From: an uncultured Oscillospiraceae bacterium
Lineage (GTDB): Bacteria > Bacillota > Clostridia > Oscillospirales > Oscillospiraceae
Assembly (NCBI GenBank): GCA_947629915.1
Contig: CANRFN010000047.1
Location: 1-37,175, forward strand
Direction of reading: 5' to 3'
DNA length: 37,175 bases
Both the position numbers and the translations under genes were made by a program. The notes under the pieces were generated by a model. It searched no databases. It was given only the letters and a program-made list of their open reading frames with translations, and had not been told where the DNA came from. Shown here in pieces: positions 13,539-23,955 of this stretch. Position 1 is the stretch's first letter. Every line of letters begins with the position of its first letter.

Positions 13539-14363
13539 TTATCCGCGGATGAAATTGGGATTGTACACGATGTTGCCGTGTCCCGGCTCTGCTTTGGCGT
13601 TGGCGATCCGGCCGGGGCGGCCCAGAAACTCCATGGGCTCCCGGTCTGCCGTGCCGTCCAGGATGCGCTGGCAGAGGTCTATGTTCTCCTGTATGATGCC
13701 GGGTGCTGCGGTCCCATCCCCGTGGGAGACGAGAACGGTGTCGTAACGGGTGGCGAGAAGGGCCTGGATGCGCCTCAGACTGGCCTGATACGTCTCGATG
13801 CTGGTGGAGTAGGTGTCGAAGAGGAAGGTGAACGGGTTGCAGGCGTCCCCCAGGAGCAGCCTTCTCTCCTCGGGGATGAGCATCACCATGCTGCCCTTGG
13901 TGTGGCCGGGGCAGGCGTATGCCTCAACGGAGATCCCGCCGAGGTCAAAAGAGGCGCCGTCCGGGAGGTCCTGATAGGCGGAGATGGGCACCTCCGGGGT
14001 GAAGTCTGTCTCGGGGTCCACCTTCTCGCTCTCCGGGCCCATCATGGGGAGACAGGACATCCGGAAGGCGAAGGTCTTGTGCTCGTTGTATGTGTACGCA
14101 TCCGTCTGGCTGATGTACACGTTCTCCGGCGGGAACTCAGAGGCCCCCATGGCGTGGTCCACATGGCCGTGGGTGAGCAGCACAATCACCGGCTTCTGGG
14201 TGAGCTGCTCGATCAGCGGGCGGACGAACCCGATGCCGCTGCCGGAGTCCAGCAGTGCGGCCTGCCGATCTCCCTCTACAAGGTACATCAGCTCCCCGGA
14301 GGGGGCGTAGATCCGGGTGATGCGGTCTGATACCGGTTCGGTGTGAAAGGCGGGAACAGACAT
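13539..14363 (-). CDS. MBL-fold metallo-hydrolase
   Basis: The 274-residue protein is a metallo-beta-lactamase-fold hydrolase. It has the metal motif THGHVDH (64-70: His65, His67, Asp69, His70), a CPGHTKG loop with the next metal His, LLLGDA supplying the bridging Asp, and VSHGDG as the final His. No extra domain is present, and the subfamily and substrate are not identifiable; relatives include glyoxalase II-like and lactonase-like enzymes. The ATG has AGGGAG 9 bases upstream. It lies 41 bp after the HTH membrane protein gene in the same direction, so it is probably co-transcribed from the promoter at 15314-15342. It ends 5 bp before the palindromic terminator. Confidence 0.9.
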   Translation of the reverse strand: MSVPAFHTEPVSDRITRIYAPSGELMYLVEGDRQAALLDSGSGIGFVRPLIEQLTQKPVIVLLTHGHVDHAMGASEFPPENVYISQTDAYTYNEHKTFAFRMSCLPMMGPESEKVDPETDFTPEVPISAYQDLPDGASFDLGGISVEAYACPGHTKGSMVMLIPEERRLLLGDACNPFTFLFDTYSTSIETYQASLRRIQALLATRYDTVLVSHGDGTAAPGIIQENIDLCQRILDGTADREPMEFLGRPGRIANAKAEPGHGNIVYNPNFIRG

Positions 14364-14404
14364 GGGAAAGAACTCCCTTCGAAGGATTTGACGTGCGGTC
14401 CATC

Positions 14405-15274
14405 TCAGACGGTTACAACCGGCATGCCGTCCATCTCCTCAAACTGCACGAACGGCACGGCGCCGAACCGCTTCTCCAGAAGAGAGAGCAGGCGGCTGGG
14501 GTTGTACCCGGTGTCTGCGCCGTACGCCACCACCAGCCGGTTCTCCTGGACCCGCACTCCAACGCCCCGCAGCCCAGACTCCGGGCCGGCGTCTCGAATG
14601 TAGCCCTCGATGTAGTTCTGTACGGTGCGCATCTCCGCGTAGGCGTACTGTACCTGCCGGAGCTCCACCTGGATGTCTGGGGATACGGGGGGCAGGGAGA
14701 CCTGATCGGGAGGACAGGTAACTGCCACCACCACCTTGCCACCCTCCAGGTAGACGCCGCCGAAGATGTCTCTGTCCAGTTCCCGCTGCACCTGGTCTAT
14801 GAAGGCGCTCTCCGAGGGGATGGGCTGCGCGGCGGAGACCGTGTCCGGAGAGAGCGGTGTGCCTTGGCGGGGGAGCACTCTGTCTGCAAAGAGGGCTGCG
14901 GAGAGAATGAGAACGGCAAAGCAGGCCGCAGCCAGGGCGTACGCCAGGGGATCCCTGCGGCGCTTGGATCGGGTCCGGGAGGGCTTGGCTCTTTTGGGCC
15001 TTGGGGCAACCTTGGCCTGGAGAGGCTTCTGCGGCTGGTCCGCAGGGGCGGCGGGAGGATCTGCTGCGGTGAGATCCGGCCGGAGCTCCAGCAGCGCGGT
15101 AACGGGGAGGTGATACAGCTCCAGGCAGTGGAGCAGCTCGGAGGCCTTGGGCTCGGAGAGGTCCGTCTCCCACTTGGACAGGGTCTGCCGGGACACAAAG
15201 AGCTCGTTGGCCGCGGCCTCCTGGGTGAGACCGGCTCGCTTCCGGGCCTCTTTCAACATGGTTCCCAGGGACAT
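14405..15274 (-). CDS. HTH transmembrane protein with GGVY-type extracytoplasmic domain
   Basis: The 289-residue protein starts with a Cro/C1-type (HTH_3) helix-turn-helix (about 5-60, with GLTQEAAANELFVSRQTLSKWE), followed by a basic linker (RPKRAKPSRTRSKRRR, about 92-107), one membrane helix (110-130) and a C-terminal domain (155-289) that should lie outside the membrane. The C-terminal domain is paralogous to the lipoprotein at 7967-8500 (shared FGGVYLEG, TCPP--VSLPPVS-D, QVQY, YI---GPESG). The layout of DNA-binding head, helix and outer domain suggests a one-component membrane regulator. ATG 15274 follows AGGAGG by 9 bases; 53 upstream open codons overlap the promoter and are rejected. 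It is divergent from the ECF sigma gene. Confidence 0.85.
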   Translation of the reverse strand: MSLGTMLKEARKRAGLTQEAAANELFVSRQTLSKWETDLSEPKASELLHCLELYHLPVTALLELRPDLTAADPPAAPADQPQKPLQAKVAPRPKRAKPSRTRSKRRRDPLAYALAAACFAVLILSAALFADRVLPRQGTPLSPDTVSAAQPIPSESAFIDQVQRELDRDIFGGVYLEGGKVVVAVTCPPDQVSLPPVSPDIQVELRQVQYAYAEMRTVQNYIEGYIRDAGPESGLRGVGVRVQENRLVVAYGADTGYNPSRLLSLLEKRFGAVPFVQFEEMDGMPVVTV

Positions 15275-15313
15275 GGACGGATACCTCCTCTCTGCTCGGT
15301 TCGATCTGCCTGT

Positions 15314-15342
15314 ATTATAGGGCGCAGGAGGGGCGGCGTCAA
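15314..15342 (-). promoter_or_regulatory. Promoter of the HTH membrane protein / MBL unit
   Basis: On the minus strand, -35 TTGACG (15337-15342) and perfect -10 TATAAT (15314-15319) are separated by 17 bp. The start would lie about 33 bases before the ATG at 15274. Confidence 0.8.
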
Positions 15343-15380
15343 GGGAAAAGATACCCATGGCGCGGCCCGCCTGAGAGACA

Positions 15381-15410
15381 TTGCAATTTCCTCTGGAAGG
15401 GCTGTAAGAT
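15381..15410 (+). promoter_or_regulatory. Promoter candidate for the sigma / anti-sigma pair
   Basis: -35 TTGCAA (15381-15386) and -10 TAAGAT (15405-15410) have an 18-bp spacer, 45 bp before the sigma gene's TTG start. ECF sigma factors often drive their own promoters with a different -35/-10 pair; this candidate looks like a housekeeping type and is weak. Confidence 0.4.
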
Positions 15411-15454
15411 TGGGGGAGAAAACCATAGTGCATAGGGGAGAGGAGGTTGCAGCA

Positions 15455-16015
15455 TTGTTAGAGGACAGCAAGATCATCGCATTGTTCTTTGCCCGGGCAG
15501 AGGAGGCGATTGCAGCGCTGGCGGAGAAGTACGGGGCGGCCTGCGGCGGGATCGCGAGAAACATCTTGAAAAACAGCCTGGACGCAGAGGAGTGTGTGAA
15601 CGATGCCTACCTGGCGGCGTGGAACACCATACCGCCCCAAAATCCCAATCCGCTGAAGACGTATCTCTTCCGCATCGTCCGAAATCTCTCGATAGCGAAA
15701 TACCACGCCAACACCGCGGGCAAGCGCAACAGCAACTATGATGTGGCGCTGGAGGAGCTGGAGGACTGCCTTGCCGCCTCCGGAACCGTAGAGCAGGCCC
15801 TTGATGCCAAGGAGCTCTCCCGGCAGATCAACCGCTTTCTCGCCGGGCTGGACGAGGAGAGCCAGATGCTGTTTGTCCGCCGGTACTGGTACGCAGACGG
15901 CATCCCAGACCTGGCGGCGCGGTTTCAGATCAGCGGCAACAATGTGTCGGTGCGCCTCTCCCGCCTCCGGGAGAAGCTGCGCCGCCATCTCAGGAAGGAG
16001 GGCTATTCCCTATGA
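15455..16015 (+). CDS. ECF-type RNA polymerase sigma factor
   Basis: The 186-residue protein has sigma region 2 (about 20-88, with AEECVNDAYLAAWNTIPP and FRIVRNLSIAKYH) and region 4 (about 120-182, with RYWYADGIPDLAARFQIS and NVSVRLSRLREKLRRHL). It should direct RNA polymerase to a small regulon in response to an outside signal held by the neighbouring membrane protein. The start chosen is TTG 15455, 8 bases after AGGAGG, because family members begin directly with the D-x-x-II-x-LF-x-R helix. GTG 15428 behind GGGGGAG is the alternative. The last codons overlap the next gene as ATGA. Confidence 0.88.
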   Translation: MLEDSKIIALFFARAEEAIAALAEKYGAACGGIARNILKNSLDAEECVNDAYLAAWNTIPPQNPNPLKTYLFRIVRNLSIAKYHANTAGKRNSNYDVALEELEDCLAASGTVEQALDAKELSRQINRFLAGLDEESQMLFVRRYWYADGIPDLAARFQISGNNVSVRLSRLREKLRRHLRKEGYSL

Positions 16016-16614
16016 CACAGACAGCGAGAATCATCTCCGATGCGATCACGGACATCGCCCCGGAATACATCGAAAAAGCGGCGGACTACACCGGAACCAG
16101 AGGGGCGGTTCGGGTGAGACGGCGCAAGTGGCTCATCGCAGCGGCCCTCGTGGCGGCGCTGCTGCTGGCGGGCTTCACCTTCGCCCCGGTGATTGTCCGG
16201 ATGCTCAACGGGCGGACGGTGGAGTGGGACGAAGACCATCTCTTTTCCTCCGGCCCGGCGGCAGACCTGGCAGAGGTGCGGGACGGGCGGGTGTACTTCA
16301 CGCGGGACAACACGGACATCACGGCGTACTGCTCCGAGAACACCTATTTCCGGTACGATTTCCAGGACGAACAGGGCATCTCCCACGTCATCCTGGTAGG
16401 GGGCGAGATCGATGCGGTGGGCTGGACAGAGATCCTCTACTTCCAGGACGGCAGGCGGCTGAGCCATGCGCACCTCGCCACTGAGGGAGAAGACCCCGCC
16501 TGGTATGTGGCAGGCGTTGCGGCGGCAGACGAGGACTACGGGTATGTCCCGCCAGACATCGCCGGCAGGGATTCCTATGAATTCCAGGTGACGCCGGAGA
16601 TCGTGGAGAACTGA
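16012..16614 (+). CDS. Probable membrane anti-sigma partner
   Basis: The 200-residue protein has a short cytoplasmic part (1-38), one membrane helix (about 39-62, KWLIAAALVAALLLAGF) and an outer domain of about 135 residues without a recognised family. The 4-bp overlap with the ECF sigma gene and this topology are typical of anti-sigma factors in Clostridia, although the sequence lacks a zinc-binding anti-sigma (HxxxCxxC) motif. The role is therefore inferred from context. It is followed by a strong hairpin at 16657-16689. Confidence 0.65.
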   Translation: MTQTARIISDAITDIAPEYIEKAADYTGTRGAVRVRRRKWLIAAALVAALLLAGFTFAPVIVRMLNGRTVEWDEDHLFSSGPAADLAEVRDGRVYFTRDNTDITAYCSENTYFRYDFQDEQGISHVILVGGEIDAVGWTEILYFQDGRRLSHAHLATEGEDPAWYVAGVAAADEDYGYVPPDIAGRDSYEFQVTPEIVEN

Positions 16615-16656
16615 GCTCCCTCTGGCGGGGCACAGCACAAAGCATCTGCAGAAAGA

Positions 16657-16689
16657 ATCCCCTGCCCGCGCTCGGCGCGGGCAGGGGAT
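16657..16689. terminator. Bidirectional terminator
   Basis: A perfect 15-bp stem ATCCCCTGCCCGCGC (16657-16671) / GCGCGGGCAGGGGAT (16675-16689) with loop TCG is followed by TTTCGG on the plus strand and TTCTTTC on the minus strand. It closes the sigma operon on one side and the small-protein/dipeptidase unit on the other. Confidence 0.8.
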
Positions 16690-16694
16690 TTCGG

Positions 16695-16883
16695 CTACCA
16701 GTCTAACTCGTCGTCATCGTAGAAGAGGATCTCGTCGATGGTGAGGGGGCCCTTCTTCGGATCGTCCATCAGCTTGCGGTACGTCTTGCCGTTCACCACG
16801 ATGGTCCGCTCCTCCAGCACCTTCTTCTTGCCGAAGAGGCCCGGCTTCTCCACCTCTACCATCACCTTCACCTTGTGCTTCAT
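16695..16883 (-). CDS. Small conserved hypothetical protein behind the dipeptidase
   Basis: This is a 62-residue protein with a basic first half (MKHKVKVMVEVEKPGLFGKKK) and an acidic tail ending DDDELDW; no membrane segment or known motif is seen. It begins 3 bp after the stop of the dipeptidase gene, and the end of that gene supplies its ribosome site region (GGAGC-type purines). It is clearly part of the same transcript and ends right at the bidirectional terminator. It is unlikely to be a shadow: the frame shows alternating hydrophobic residues (VKVMVEV, RTIVVNGKTY) compatible with a small beta-sheet fold. The function is not recognised. Confidence 0.7.
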   Translation of the reverse strand: MKHKVKVMVEVEKPGLFGKKKVLEERTIVVNGKTYRKLMDDPKKGPLTIDEILFYDDDELDW

Positions 16884-16886
16884 GGC

Positions 16887-18287
16887 TCAGGAGCAGAGGT
16901 CTATGATGATGTGGGTGAAGAGTCTGGCGGAGAGCATCAGGTCGCTGATCCGGGCCCGCTCGTCTGTGCTGTGCAGACGGGTGTCGAAGCCGGGGAGGGA
17001 GCAGCCGAAGGCCACGCCGCCGGGGATGTCGTGGACATAGGTGCCGCCGCCGGTGGAGAGGCACTCGCCCTTGAGGCCGGTGTACTCCTCGTAGCGCTTT
17101 AAGAGCACCTGCACGAAGTCTGAGTCCGCCGGGGTGTGGTGGGGCGCCCCCATCCGGCCTTCATAGGCAAATCCGCTGCCCTCGAATGCCGCCTTGGCCA
17201 CCTGCAGGCAGTTCTCCTCGTTGGCGCAGAGGGGGACACGGCTGTCGAAAGAGCCTTTGAGGTCCGTCTCCGTGATCTCCAGAAGGGAGAAGGCCAGGGT
17301 GAGGGGGCCTGCGATGGGCTCCTCCTGGGCGATCCCGAGGGCCTTGCCCTGCCAGTCCCCGTGGGGGAGAAGGCGGTTCAGGTCATGGATGGCATCGGTG
17401 GCGCCGCCGGGGGCCAGGGGAAGGGCGCAGAGCAGGTCGATGAGGGCGGTGATGGCGTTGTTGCCGGCCTGGCAGTAGGCGGCGTGGGCCTGCTCGCCCT
17501 TGGCGTGGATCACGGTGACGCCGTCCTCAACGGCGGCGTCAAAGGCGGCGCCGGTGCGCTCCGCCGCCGCTGCCATGGCGGGGGCGAGCTCGCTGGGGGT
17601 GAGGCCGGCCACCGCGGCAGAGGCGTCCCCCGGGAGCACGTTGAAGCGGATGCCGCCGTGGAGCCAGCAGAGCCTGGGCAGGGCGTCCTGTTTCGGCCAG
17701 CTGCGGGTAAAGGTGGGGCGGAGGCTGCCCTTCTCCGTGTTGATCACCGGGTAGCCGGAGTCCGGGGAGAAGGTGGCCGGTGCAAAGGGGTGGCGGGCAA
17801 AATACCAGGCGATGTCCCCGGAGCCGCTCTCCTCGTTGGTGCCCATGATGAGCCGGCAGTTCCTCTTCAGGGGCACCCCCAGGTCCTTCACCGCCTTCAT
17901 GGCCAGCAGCGAGGCGGCCACCGGGCCCTTGTCGTCATCGGTGCCCCGGCCGTAGATCAGGTCTCCCTGCACCAGGGGGACAAAGGGCTGGGTCACGGTC
18001 CAACCCTCGCCGGGGCCCACCACGTCCAGGTGGCCCAGGATGTGCAGGGCGTCCTCTTGGGTGTTCAAATCTGCGGTGCCCACATAGCCCTCGTGGTTGG
18101 TGGCGATGAGGCCGTACTCCTCCGCGATGGCGAGGCCCTCTGCCAGTGCGGCAGCGGGGCCCGGTCCGAAGGGGGCGCCCGGTGCTGGGGTGCCCTCCAC
18201 GCTGTCTATGGAGACCAGGCGCCGGATGGCATCGATCAGGAGGGGCTCCTTGTCCTGAAAGTAGGCATCGATCTGTGCTTTGTTCAT
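16887..18287 (-). CDS. pepV: Sapep/PepV-type M20 dipeptidase
   Basis: The 466-residue protein is an M20-family metallodipeptidase of the PepV/Sapep group, cytosolic enzymes that split dipeptides using two metal ions. Metal-site motifs are GHLDVV (85-90: His86, Asp88), YGRGTDDDKG (112-121: Asp119), GTNEESG (149-155: Glu152/Glu153), SPDSGYP and, near the end, HHTPADSDF. The lid domain lies between about residues 190 and 350. The length matches the family. The ATG follows AGGAGG by 12 bases, a slightly long gap. A convincing promoter lies at 18335-18363. A small gene follows 3 bp later. Confidence 0.9.
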   Translation of the reverse strand: MNKAQIDAYFQDKEPLLIDAIRRLVSIDSVEGTPAPGAPFGPGPAAALAEGLAIAEEYGLIATNHEGYVGTADLNTQEDALHILGHLDVVGPGEGWTVTQPFVPLVQGDLIYGRGTDDDKGPVAASLLAMKAVKDLGVPLKRNCRLIMGTNEESGSGDIAWYFARHPFAPATFSPDSGYPVINTEKGSLRPTFTRSWPKQDALPRLCWLHGGIRFNVLPGDASAAVAGLTPSELAPAMAAAAERTGAAFDAAVEDGVTVIHAKGEQAHAAYCQAGNNAITALIDLLCALPLAPGGATDAIHDLNRLLPHGDWQGKALGIAQEEPIAGPLTLAFSLLEITETDLKGSFDSRVPLCANEENCLQVAKAAFEGSGFAYEGRMGAPHHTPADSDFVQVLLKRYEEYTGLKGECLSTGGGTYVHDIPGGVAFGCSLPGFDTRLHSTDERARISDLMLSARLFTHIIIDLCS

Positions 18288-18334
18288 GGGATATCCGTTC
18301 CTCCTATGCGGCGGTGCCGCGGTATTTCCCGCCC

Positions 18335-18363
18335 ATTGTACTCCTGCAGAGAGGGGAAGACAA
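18335..18363 (-). promoter_or_regulatory. Promoter of the dipeptidase unit
   Basis: On the minus strand, -35 TTGTCT (18358-18363) and -10 TACAAT (18335-18340) are separated by 17 bp, about 47 bases before the dipeptidase ATG. Confidence 0.65.
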
Positions 18364-18376
18364 GGGCGGACGGGGC

Positions 18377-18409
18377 AAAAAGCCGGCCACCTTATTTAAG
18401 GTGGCCGGC
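18377..18409 (-). terminator. Rho-independent terminator of the ten-repeat protein gene
   Basis: A perfect 12-bp stem GCCGGCCACCTT (18382-18393) / AAGGTGGCCGGC (18398-18409) with a 4-nt loop is followed on the minus strand by TTTTT (18377-18381). It begins 12 bp after the stop of the repeat-protein gene. Confidence 0.9.
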
Positions 18410-18421
18410 GGATGGGAGCGA

Positions 18422-20527
18422 TTAGGCCTCCTCGGCGGGGGTCTCTTCGGGTGCGGGTTCGGCCTCTACTGCGGGGGCCTCGGCCTCAGGCGCCTCCTCG
18501 GCGGGGGCCTCCTCGATGGTGATCTCGCCCTCCAGCGCGTTGGGGTCTACCTTGGCTGCCGCCTTAGAGCCCTTTTTCCGGCCTCTCTGGCGCAGCGGGG
18601 AGGTGAGGGCCTCTTCCAGGGTGAGACCATGGGCGAGGCGGTAGGAGTAGACGGTGGGGGAGATCCCGTACGCGGCACACATCTTGGAGATGGAGCTGTA
18701 CTGGACGCCATTGTGGTCCTTCACGGCCACCTTGCGGTTGGCCGCTGTGGGAATGGTGAGACCGGCCTCCACGGCCTGCTCCAGGGTCATGCCGGAGCCC
18801 AGGCGGACGATGAAGCTGTTGTAGTTCAGCCCCAGGTCTGCGCACAGGGCCTTGCGGGAGTTGTACACCTTGCCGTTGTACTCCAGGCCCTTGCGGCGGC
18901 CGCTGGACCGGATCGGGGTGGTGAGGATGCTCTTCACGTCCCAGCCGAAGCGGGCCCGGGCCACGTACTGGTCCCGGGTGAGGCCGTATGCCCTGGCCAT
19001 CTCACCGGGGTCTGCGTACTGGTTGCCCAGGTGGTCCTGGCAGGGGCCGGAGAGGACGGGCTCCATGTTGTTCTCCGGGAGGGAGTCCTCCGGGGGGGCC
19101 GGCGTGGTGAGCGCCTGCTCCAGGGTCATGCCATCGCGGAGCCGGCTGCGGTAGGTGCAGTACGAGACGCCGTAGTGCTCGCACATCTCCTTCACGGTGC
19201 CGTATTGGACGCCCTTGTGGTCCACGGTGAGGCCCTTGCGGCCGCGGGGCGCGGTGAGGGCGGCCTCCAGGCTGGCGCCGTTGCCGAGCCGCTGCCGATA
19301 GGTGCAGTAGTTCACGCCGTAGTGGTCGCACATGGCCTTCACGGAGGGGAAGACGTTGCCCAGGTGGTCTGTGGTCTCCACGGAGGGGCGGCCCAGGTGG
19401 CGGATGGGCTCCACAGCCAGTGCCTCAGCCTGGGACATGCCCTTGTTCAGGCGGCTGTAATAGGTGCCCTGGTTCACGCCGTGGGCGGCGCACATCTTCT
19501 TCACGGAAGGATAGCGGTTGCCCTCCGGATCCTCCACTTTCTCAGCGGTGCGCTCCCGGTGATGGCCCCGGGGCGCGGTGAGGGCCTCCTCCAGGGAGAA
19601 GCCGTTGCGGAGACGGGCACGGAAGGCCGCCACCTTGATGTCATACTGCCGGCACATGGCCCGCTGGGAGGGATAGGAGTTGCCCAGGTGATCCACGGTG
19701 GGCAGGCCGATCCGCTCCCCAGTGGAGTGGCGAGTGGCGCTCAGGGCCTGCTCGATGGTGGCGCCGTTGCGGATCCGCTGGCTGTACGTGGAGCGCTTCA
19801 CGCCGTAGTGCTCGCACATGGCGTTGATGTCCTCGAAGGTGTTGCCCAGATGGTCCTGGACCTGGGTGTGGCGCTTGCCGGTGAGGGTCTCCTCCAGGGT
19901 CCAGCCCCTCTTGCGGCGCTGGCAGAAGTTGTCCGGGCGGATATTATAGGTCCGGCACATCTCGGAGATGCTGTGGTAGTGGTTGCCCAGATGGTCCTCC
20001 ACGCCTTCGCCATCCCGGTCTTTCCGGGAGCCGGTGAGGGCCTCTTCCACGGTCCAGCCCTTGTTGACGCGGCTGCGGTACACGGACTCCTTGAGGCCGT
20101 ACTTCTCGCACATCTGGCCGACAGTGGGATAGGAGTTGCCCAGGTGATCCGTATGGACCCGGTTGTATCCGCGCCTTGAGGAGCGGGCCACCACAGGGCA
20201 GTAGAGGCGGATGTCCGCCATCAGCTTCACCATGTCGATGGGGAGGCTGTAGGTCTTCAAAATGGTGCACTCTCTGCCCTCACAGGTGCCCATGACGACA
20301 GATGTCTCAGCGGCCGCCTTGGCAGGAGCCTCAGCAGGTGCCTCTTCCGCTTCTGCAGGTTCCTCGGCAGGTGCCTCAGTCTCCGCTTCCACCGGTGCCG
20401 CGGCTGGCGCTTCAGCGGCGGGTTCGGCAGGCGTCTCGATGATGGTGAGCGAGGCGCTCTCCACCAGTTGAACGGAGCTGTCGTCTGAGAAACGGATGAG
20501 GCTAATCAATGGATTAGTGTTTTCCAC
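18422..20527 (-). CDS. Protein of ten NUMOD1-like helix-turn-helix repeats
   Basis: The 701-residue protein begins with a short head (1-30), an Ala/Glu/Pro-rich acidic stretch (31-75) and a segment with GTCEGRECTILKTYSL (80-95). From about residue 127 to 655 it consists of ten tandem units of about 47-60 residues. The consensus is DHLGNxYPSxxxMCxxYGV, then TYxxRLxxGxTLEEALT, with variable basic linkers. The units resemble NUMOD1-type DNA-binding modules known as single copies in homing endonucleases (family knowledge; judged by eye). Unit 9 lacks the leading DH, and unit 8 is the most diverged. The C-terminal 46 residues are again acidic and Ala/Pro-rich. There is no nuclease, transposase or membrane domain. 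The start is GTG 20527 behind AGGGGG (8 bases). It is a single gene with its own strong promoter and terminator. The role is unknown; DNA binding over a long site is a plausible inference. Confidence 0.85.
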   Translation of the reverse strand: MENTNPLISLIRFSDDSSVQLVESASLTIIETPAEPAAEAPAAAPVEAETEAPAEEPAEAEEAPAEAPAKAAAETSVVMGTCEGRECTILKTYSLPIDMVKLMADIRLYCPVVARSSRRGYNRVHTDHLGNSYPTVGQMCEKYGLKESVYRSRVNKGWTVEEALTGSRKDRDGEGVEDHLGNHYHSISEMCRTYNIRPDNFCQRRKRGWTLEETLTGKRHTQVQDHLGNTFEDINAMCEHYGVKRSTYSQRIRNGATIEQALSATRHSTGERIGLPTVDHLGNSYPSQRAMCRQYDIKVAAFRARLRNGFSLEEALTAPRGHHRERTAEKVEDPEGNRYPSVKKMCAAHGVNQGTYYSRLNKGMSQAEALAVEPIRHLGRPSVETTDHLGNVFPSVKAMCDHYGVNYCTYRQRLGNGASLEAALTAPRGRKGLTVDHKGVQYGTVKEMCEHYGVSYCTYRSRLRDGMTLEQALTTPAPPEDSLPENNMEPVLSGPCQDHLGNQYADPGEMARAYGLTRDQYVARARFGWDVKSILTTPIRSSGRRKGLEYNGKVYNSRKALCADLGLNYNSFIVRLGSGMTLEQAVEAGLTIPTAANRKVAVKDHNGVQYSSISKMCAAYGISPTVYSYRLAHGLTLEEALTSPLRQRGRKKGSKAAAKVDPNALEGEITIEEAPAEEAPEAEAPAVEAEPAPEETPAEEA

Positions 20528-20559
20528 ACATCTTTCCCCCTTTTTGAATAGTAATGCGT

Positions 20560-20588
20560 ATTATAAACCATCTTAAATCAAATGGCAA
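20560..20588 (-). promoter_or_regulatory. Promoter of the ten-repeat protein gene
   Basis: On the minus strand, -35 TTGCCA (20583-20588) and perfect -10 TATAAT (20560-20565) are separated by 17 bp in a locally AT-rich stretch. The leader is about 27 nt. Confidence 0.8.
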
Positions 20589-20747
20589 GTCTTTTTTAAA
20601 AAAATACGCAGAATTTCGGGAAAAATTTTTCCTGGGCGTCCGCGGGGGAGAGACGGTCCCCCGGGGGGGGCGGCCGCAGCGGGGGAATTCCGGAAAAAGA
20701 GAGATGAATTCCGGGGAATGGGGAGTTTATTCTTAACATTTTTCCTC

Positions 20748-20776
20748 TTTCTTCGGGGGCGGGCTTGTGGTATACT
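20748..20776 (+). promoter_or_regulatory. Promoter candidate far upstream of secA
   Basis: -35 TTTCTT (20748-20753) and -10 TATACT (20771-20776) with a 17-bp spacer face secA. If used, it gives a leader of about 365 nt. Confidence 0.4.
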
Positions 20777-21147
20777 GCAGTATCTGCCTTTGGCGGCTTT
20801 TTTCGGCGGCCGGGGCGCCCGGCCCGCCCCTGTCCCGCGGCTGCGGTGCGCCGCGGGCACTGGAAAAACCTGTTTCAGACGCCGCCCTGTTTTTCTGCAG
20901 GAGACAATACGGGGTTCAAGGGAACTGTAAATTGTTGTTGTGGCAGAAGCGGAGAGGGCAAAACCGAGACTGGAATCCGCCGGGCAGACAAAACCGCGCC
21001 GTGCCTGTCGGGCGGTTGGATCCATTCTTTCAAATCAACCATCCTGCGGGGGATCCCGCATCCCATAGGCGATGGCCCTCTCCGGGAACTGGGAGGGCCG
21101 TTGGATCGGCAAGTTCCCACACTAAGCAGTAGAAGGGATGAGACAGC
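20777..21147 (+). other. Long GC-rich leader region before secA
   Basis: No credible gene is present on either strand. Visible elements are GC-rich stems near 20805-20860, and a stem GGCCCTC/GAGGGCC at about 21074-21100 that has no T-run. I see no match to a known riboswitch, SRP RNA, 6S RNA or tmRNA. In other bacteria secA translation is autoregulated through its leader (established), so a regulatory role is possible but not shown here. Confidence 0.35.
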
Positions 21148-23931
<2,784 letters not shown>

Positions 23932-23955
23932 CGGGCGGAAGGGGGAACACAAGAG

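Noticed and set aside
13464..14330. Plus-strand frame opposite the MBL hydrolase
   Set aside because: Antisense shadow of a gene with all metal-binding motifs.
20777..21147. 6S RNA, SRP RNA or RNase P RNA in the secA leader
   Set aside because: None of the conserved sequence signatures of these RNAs could be found.
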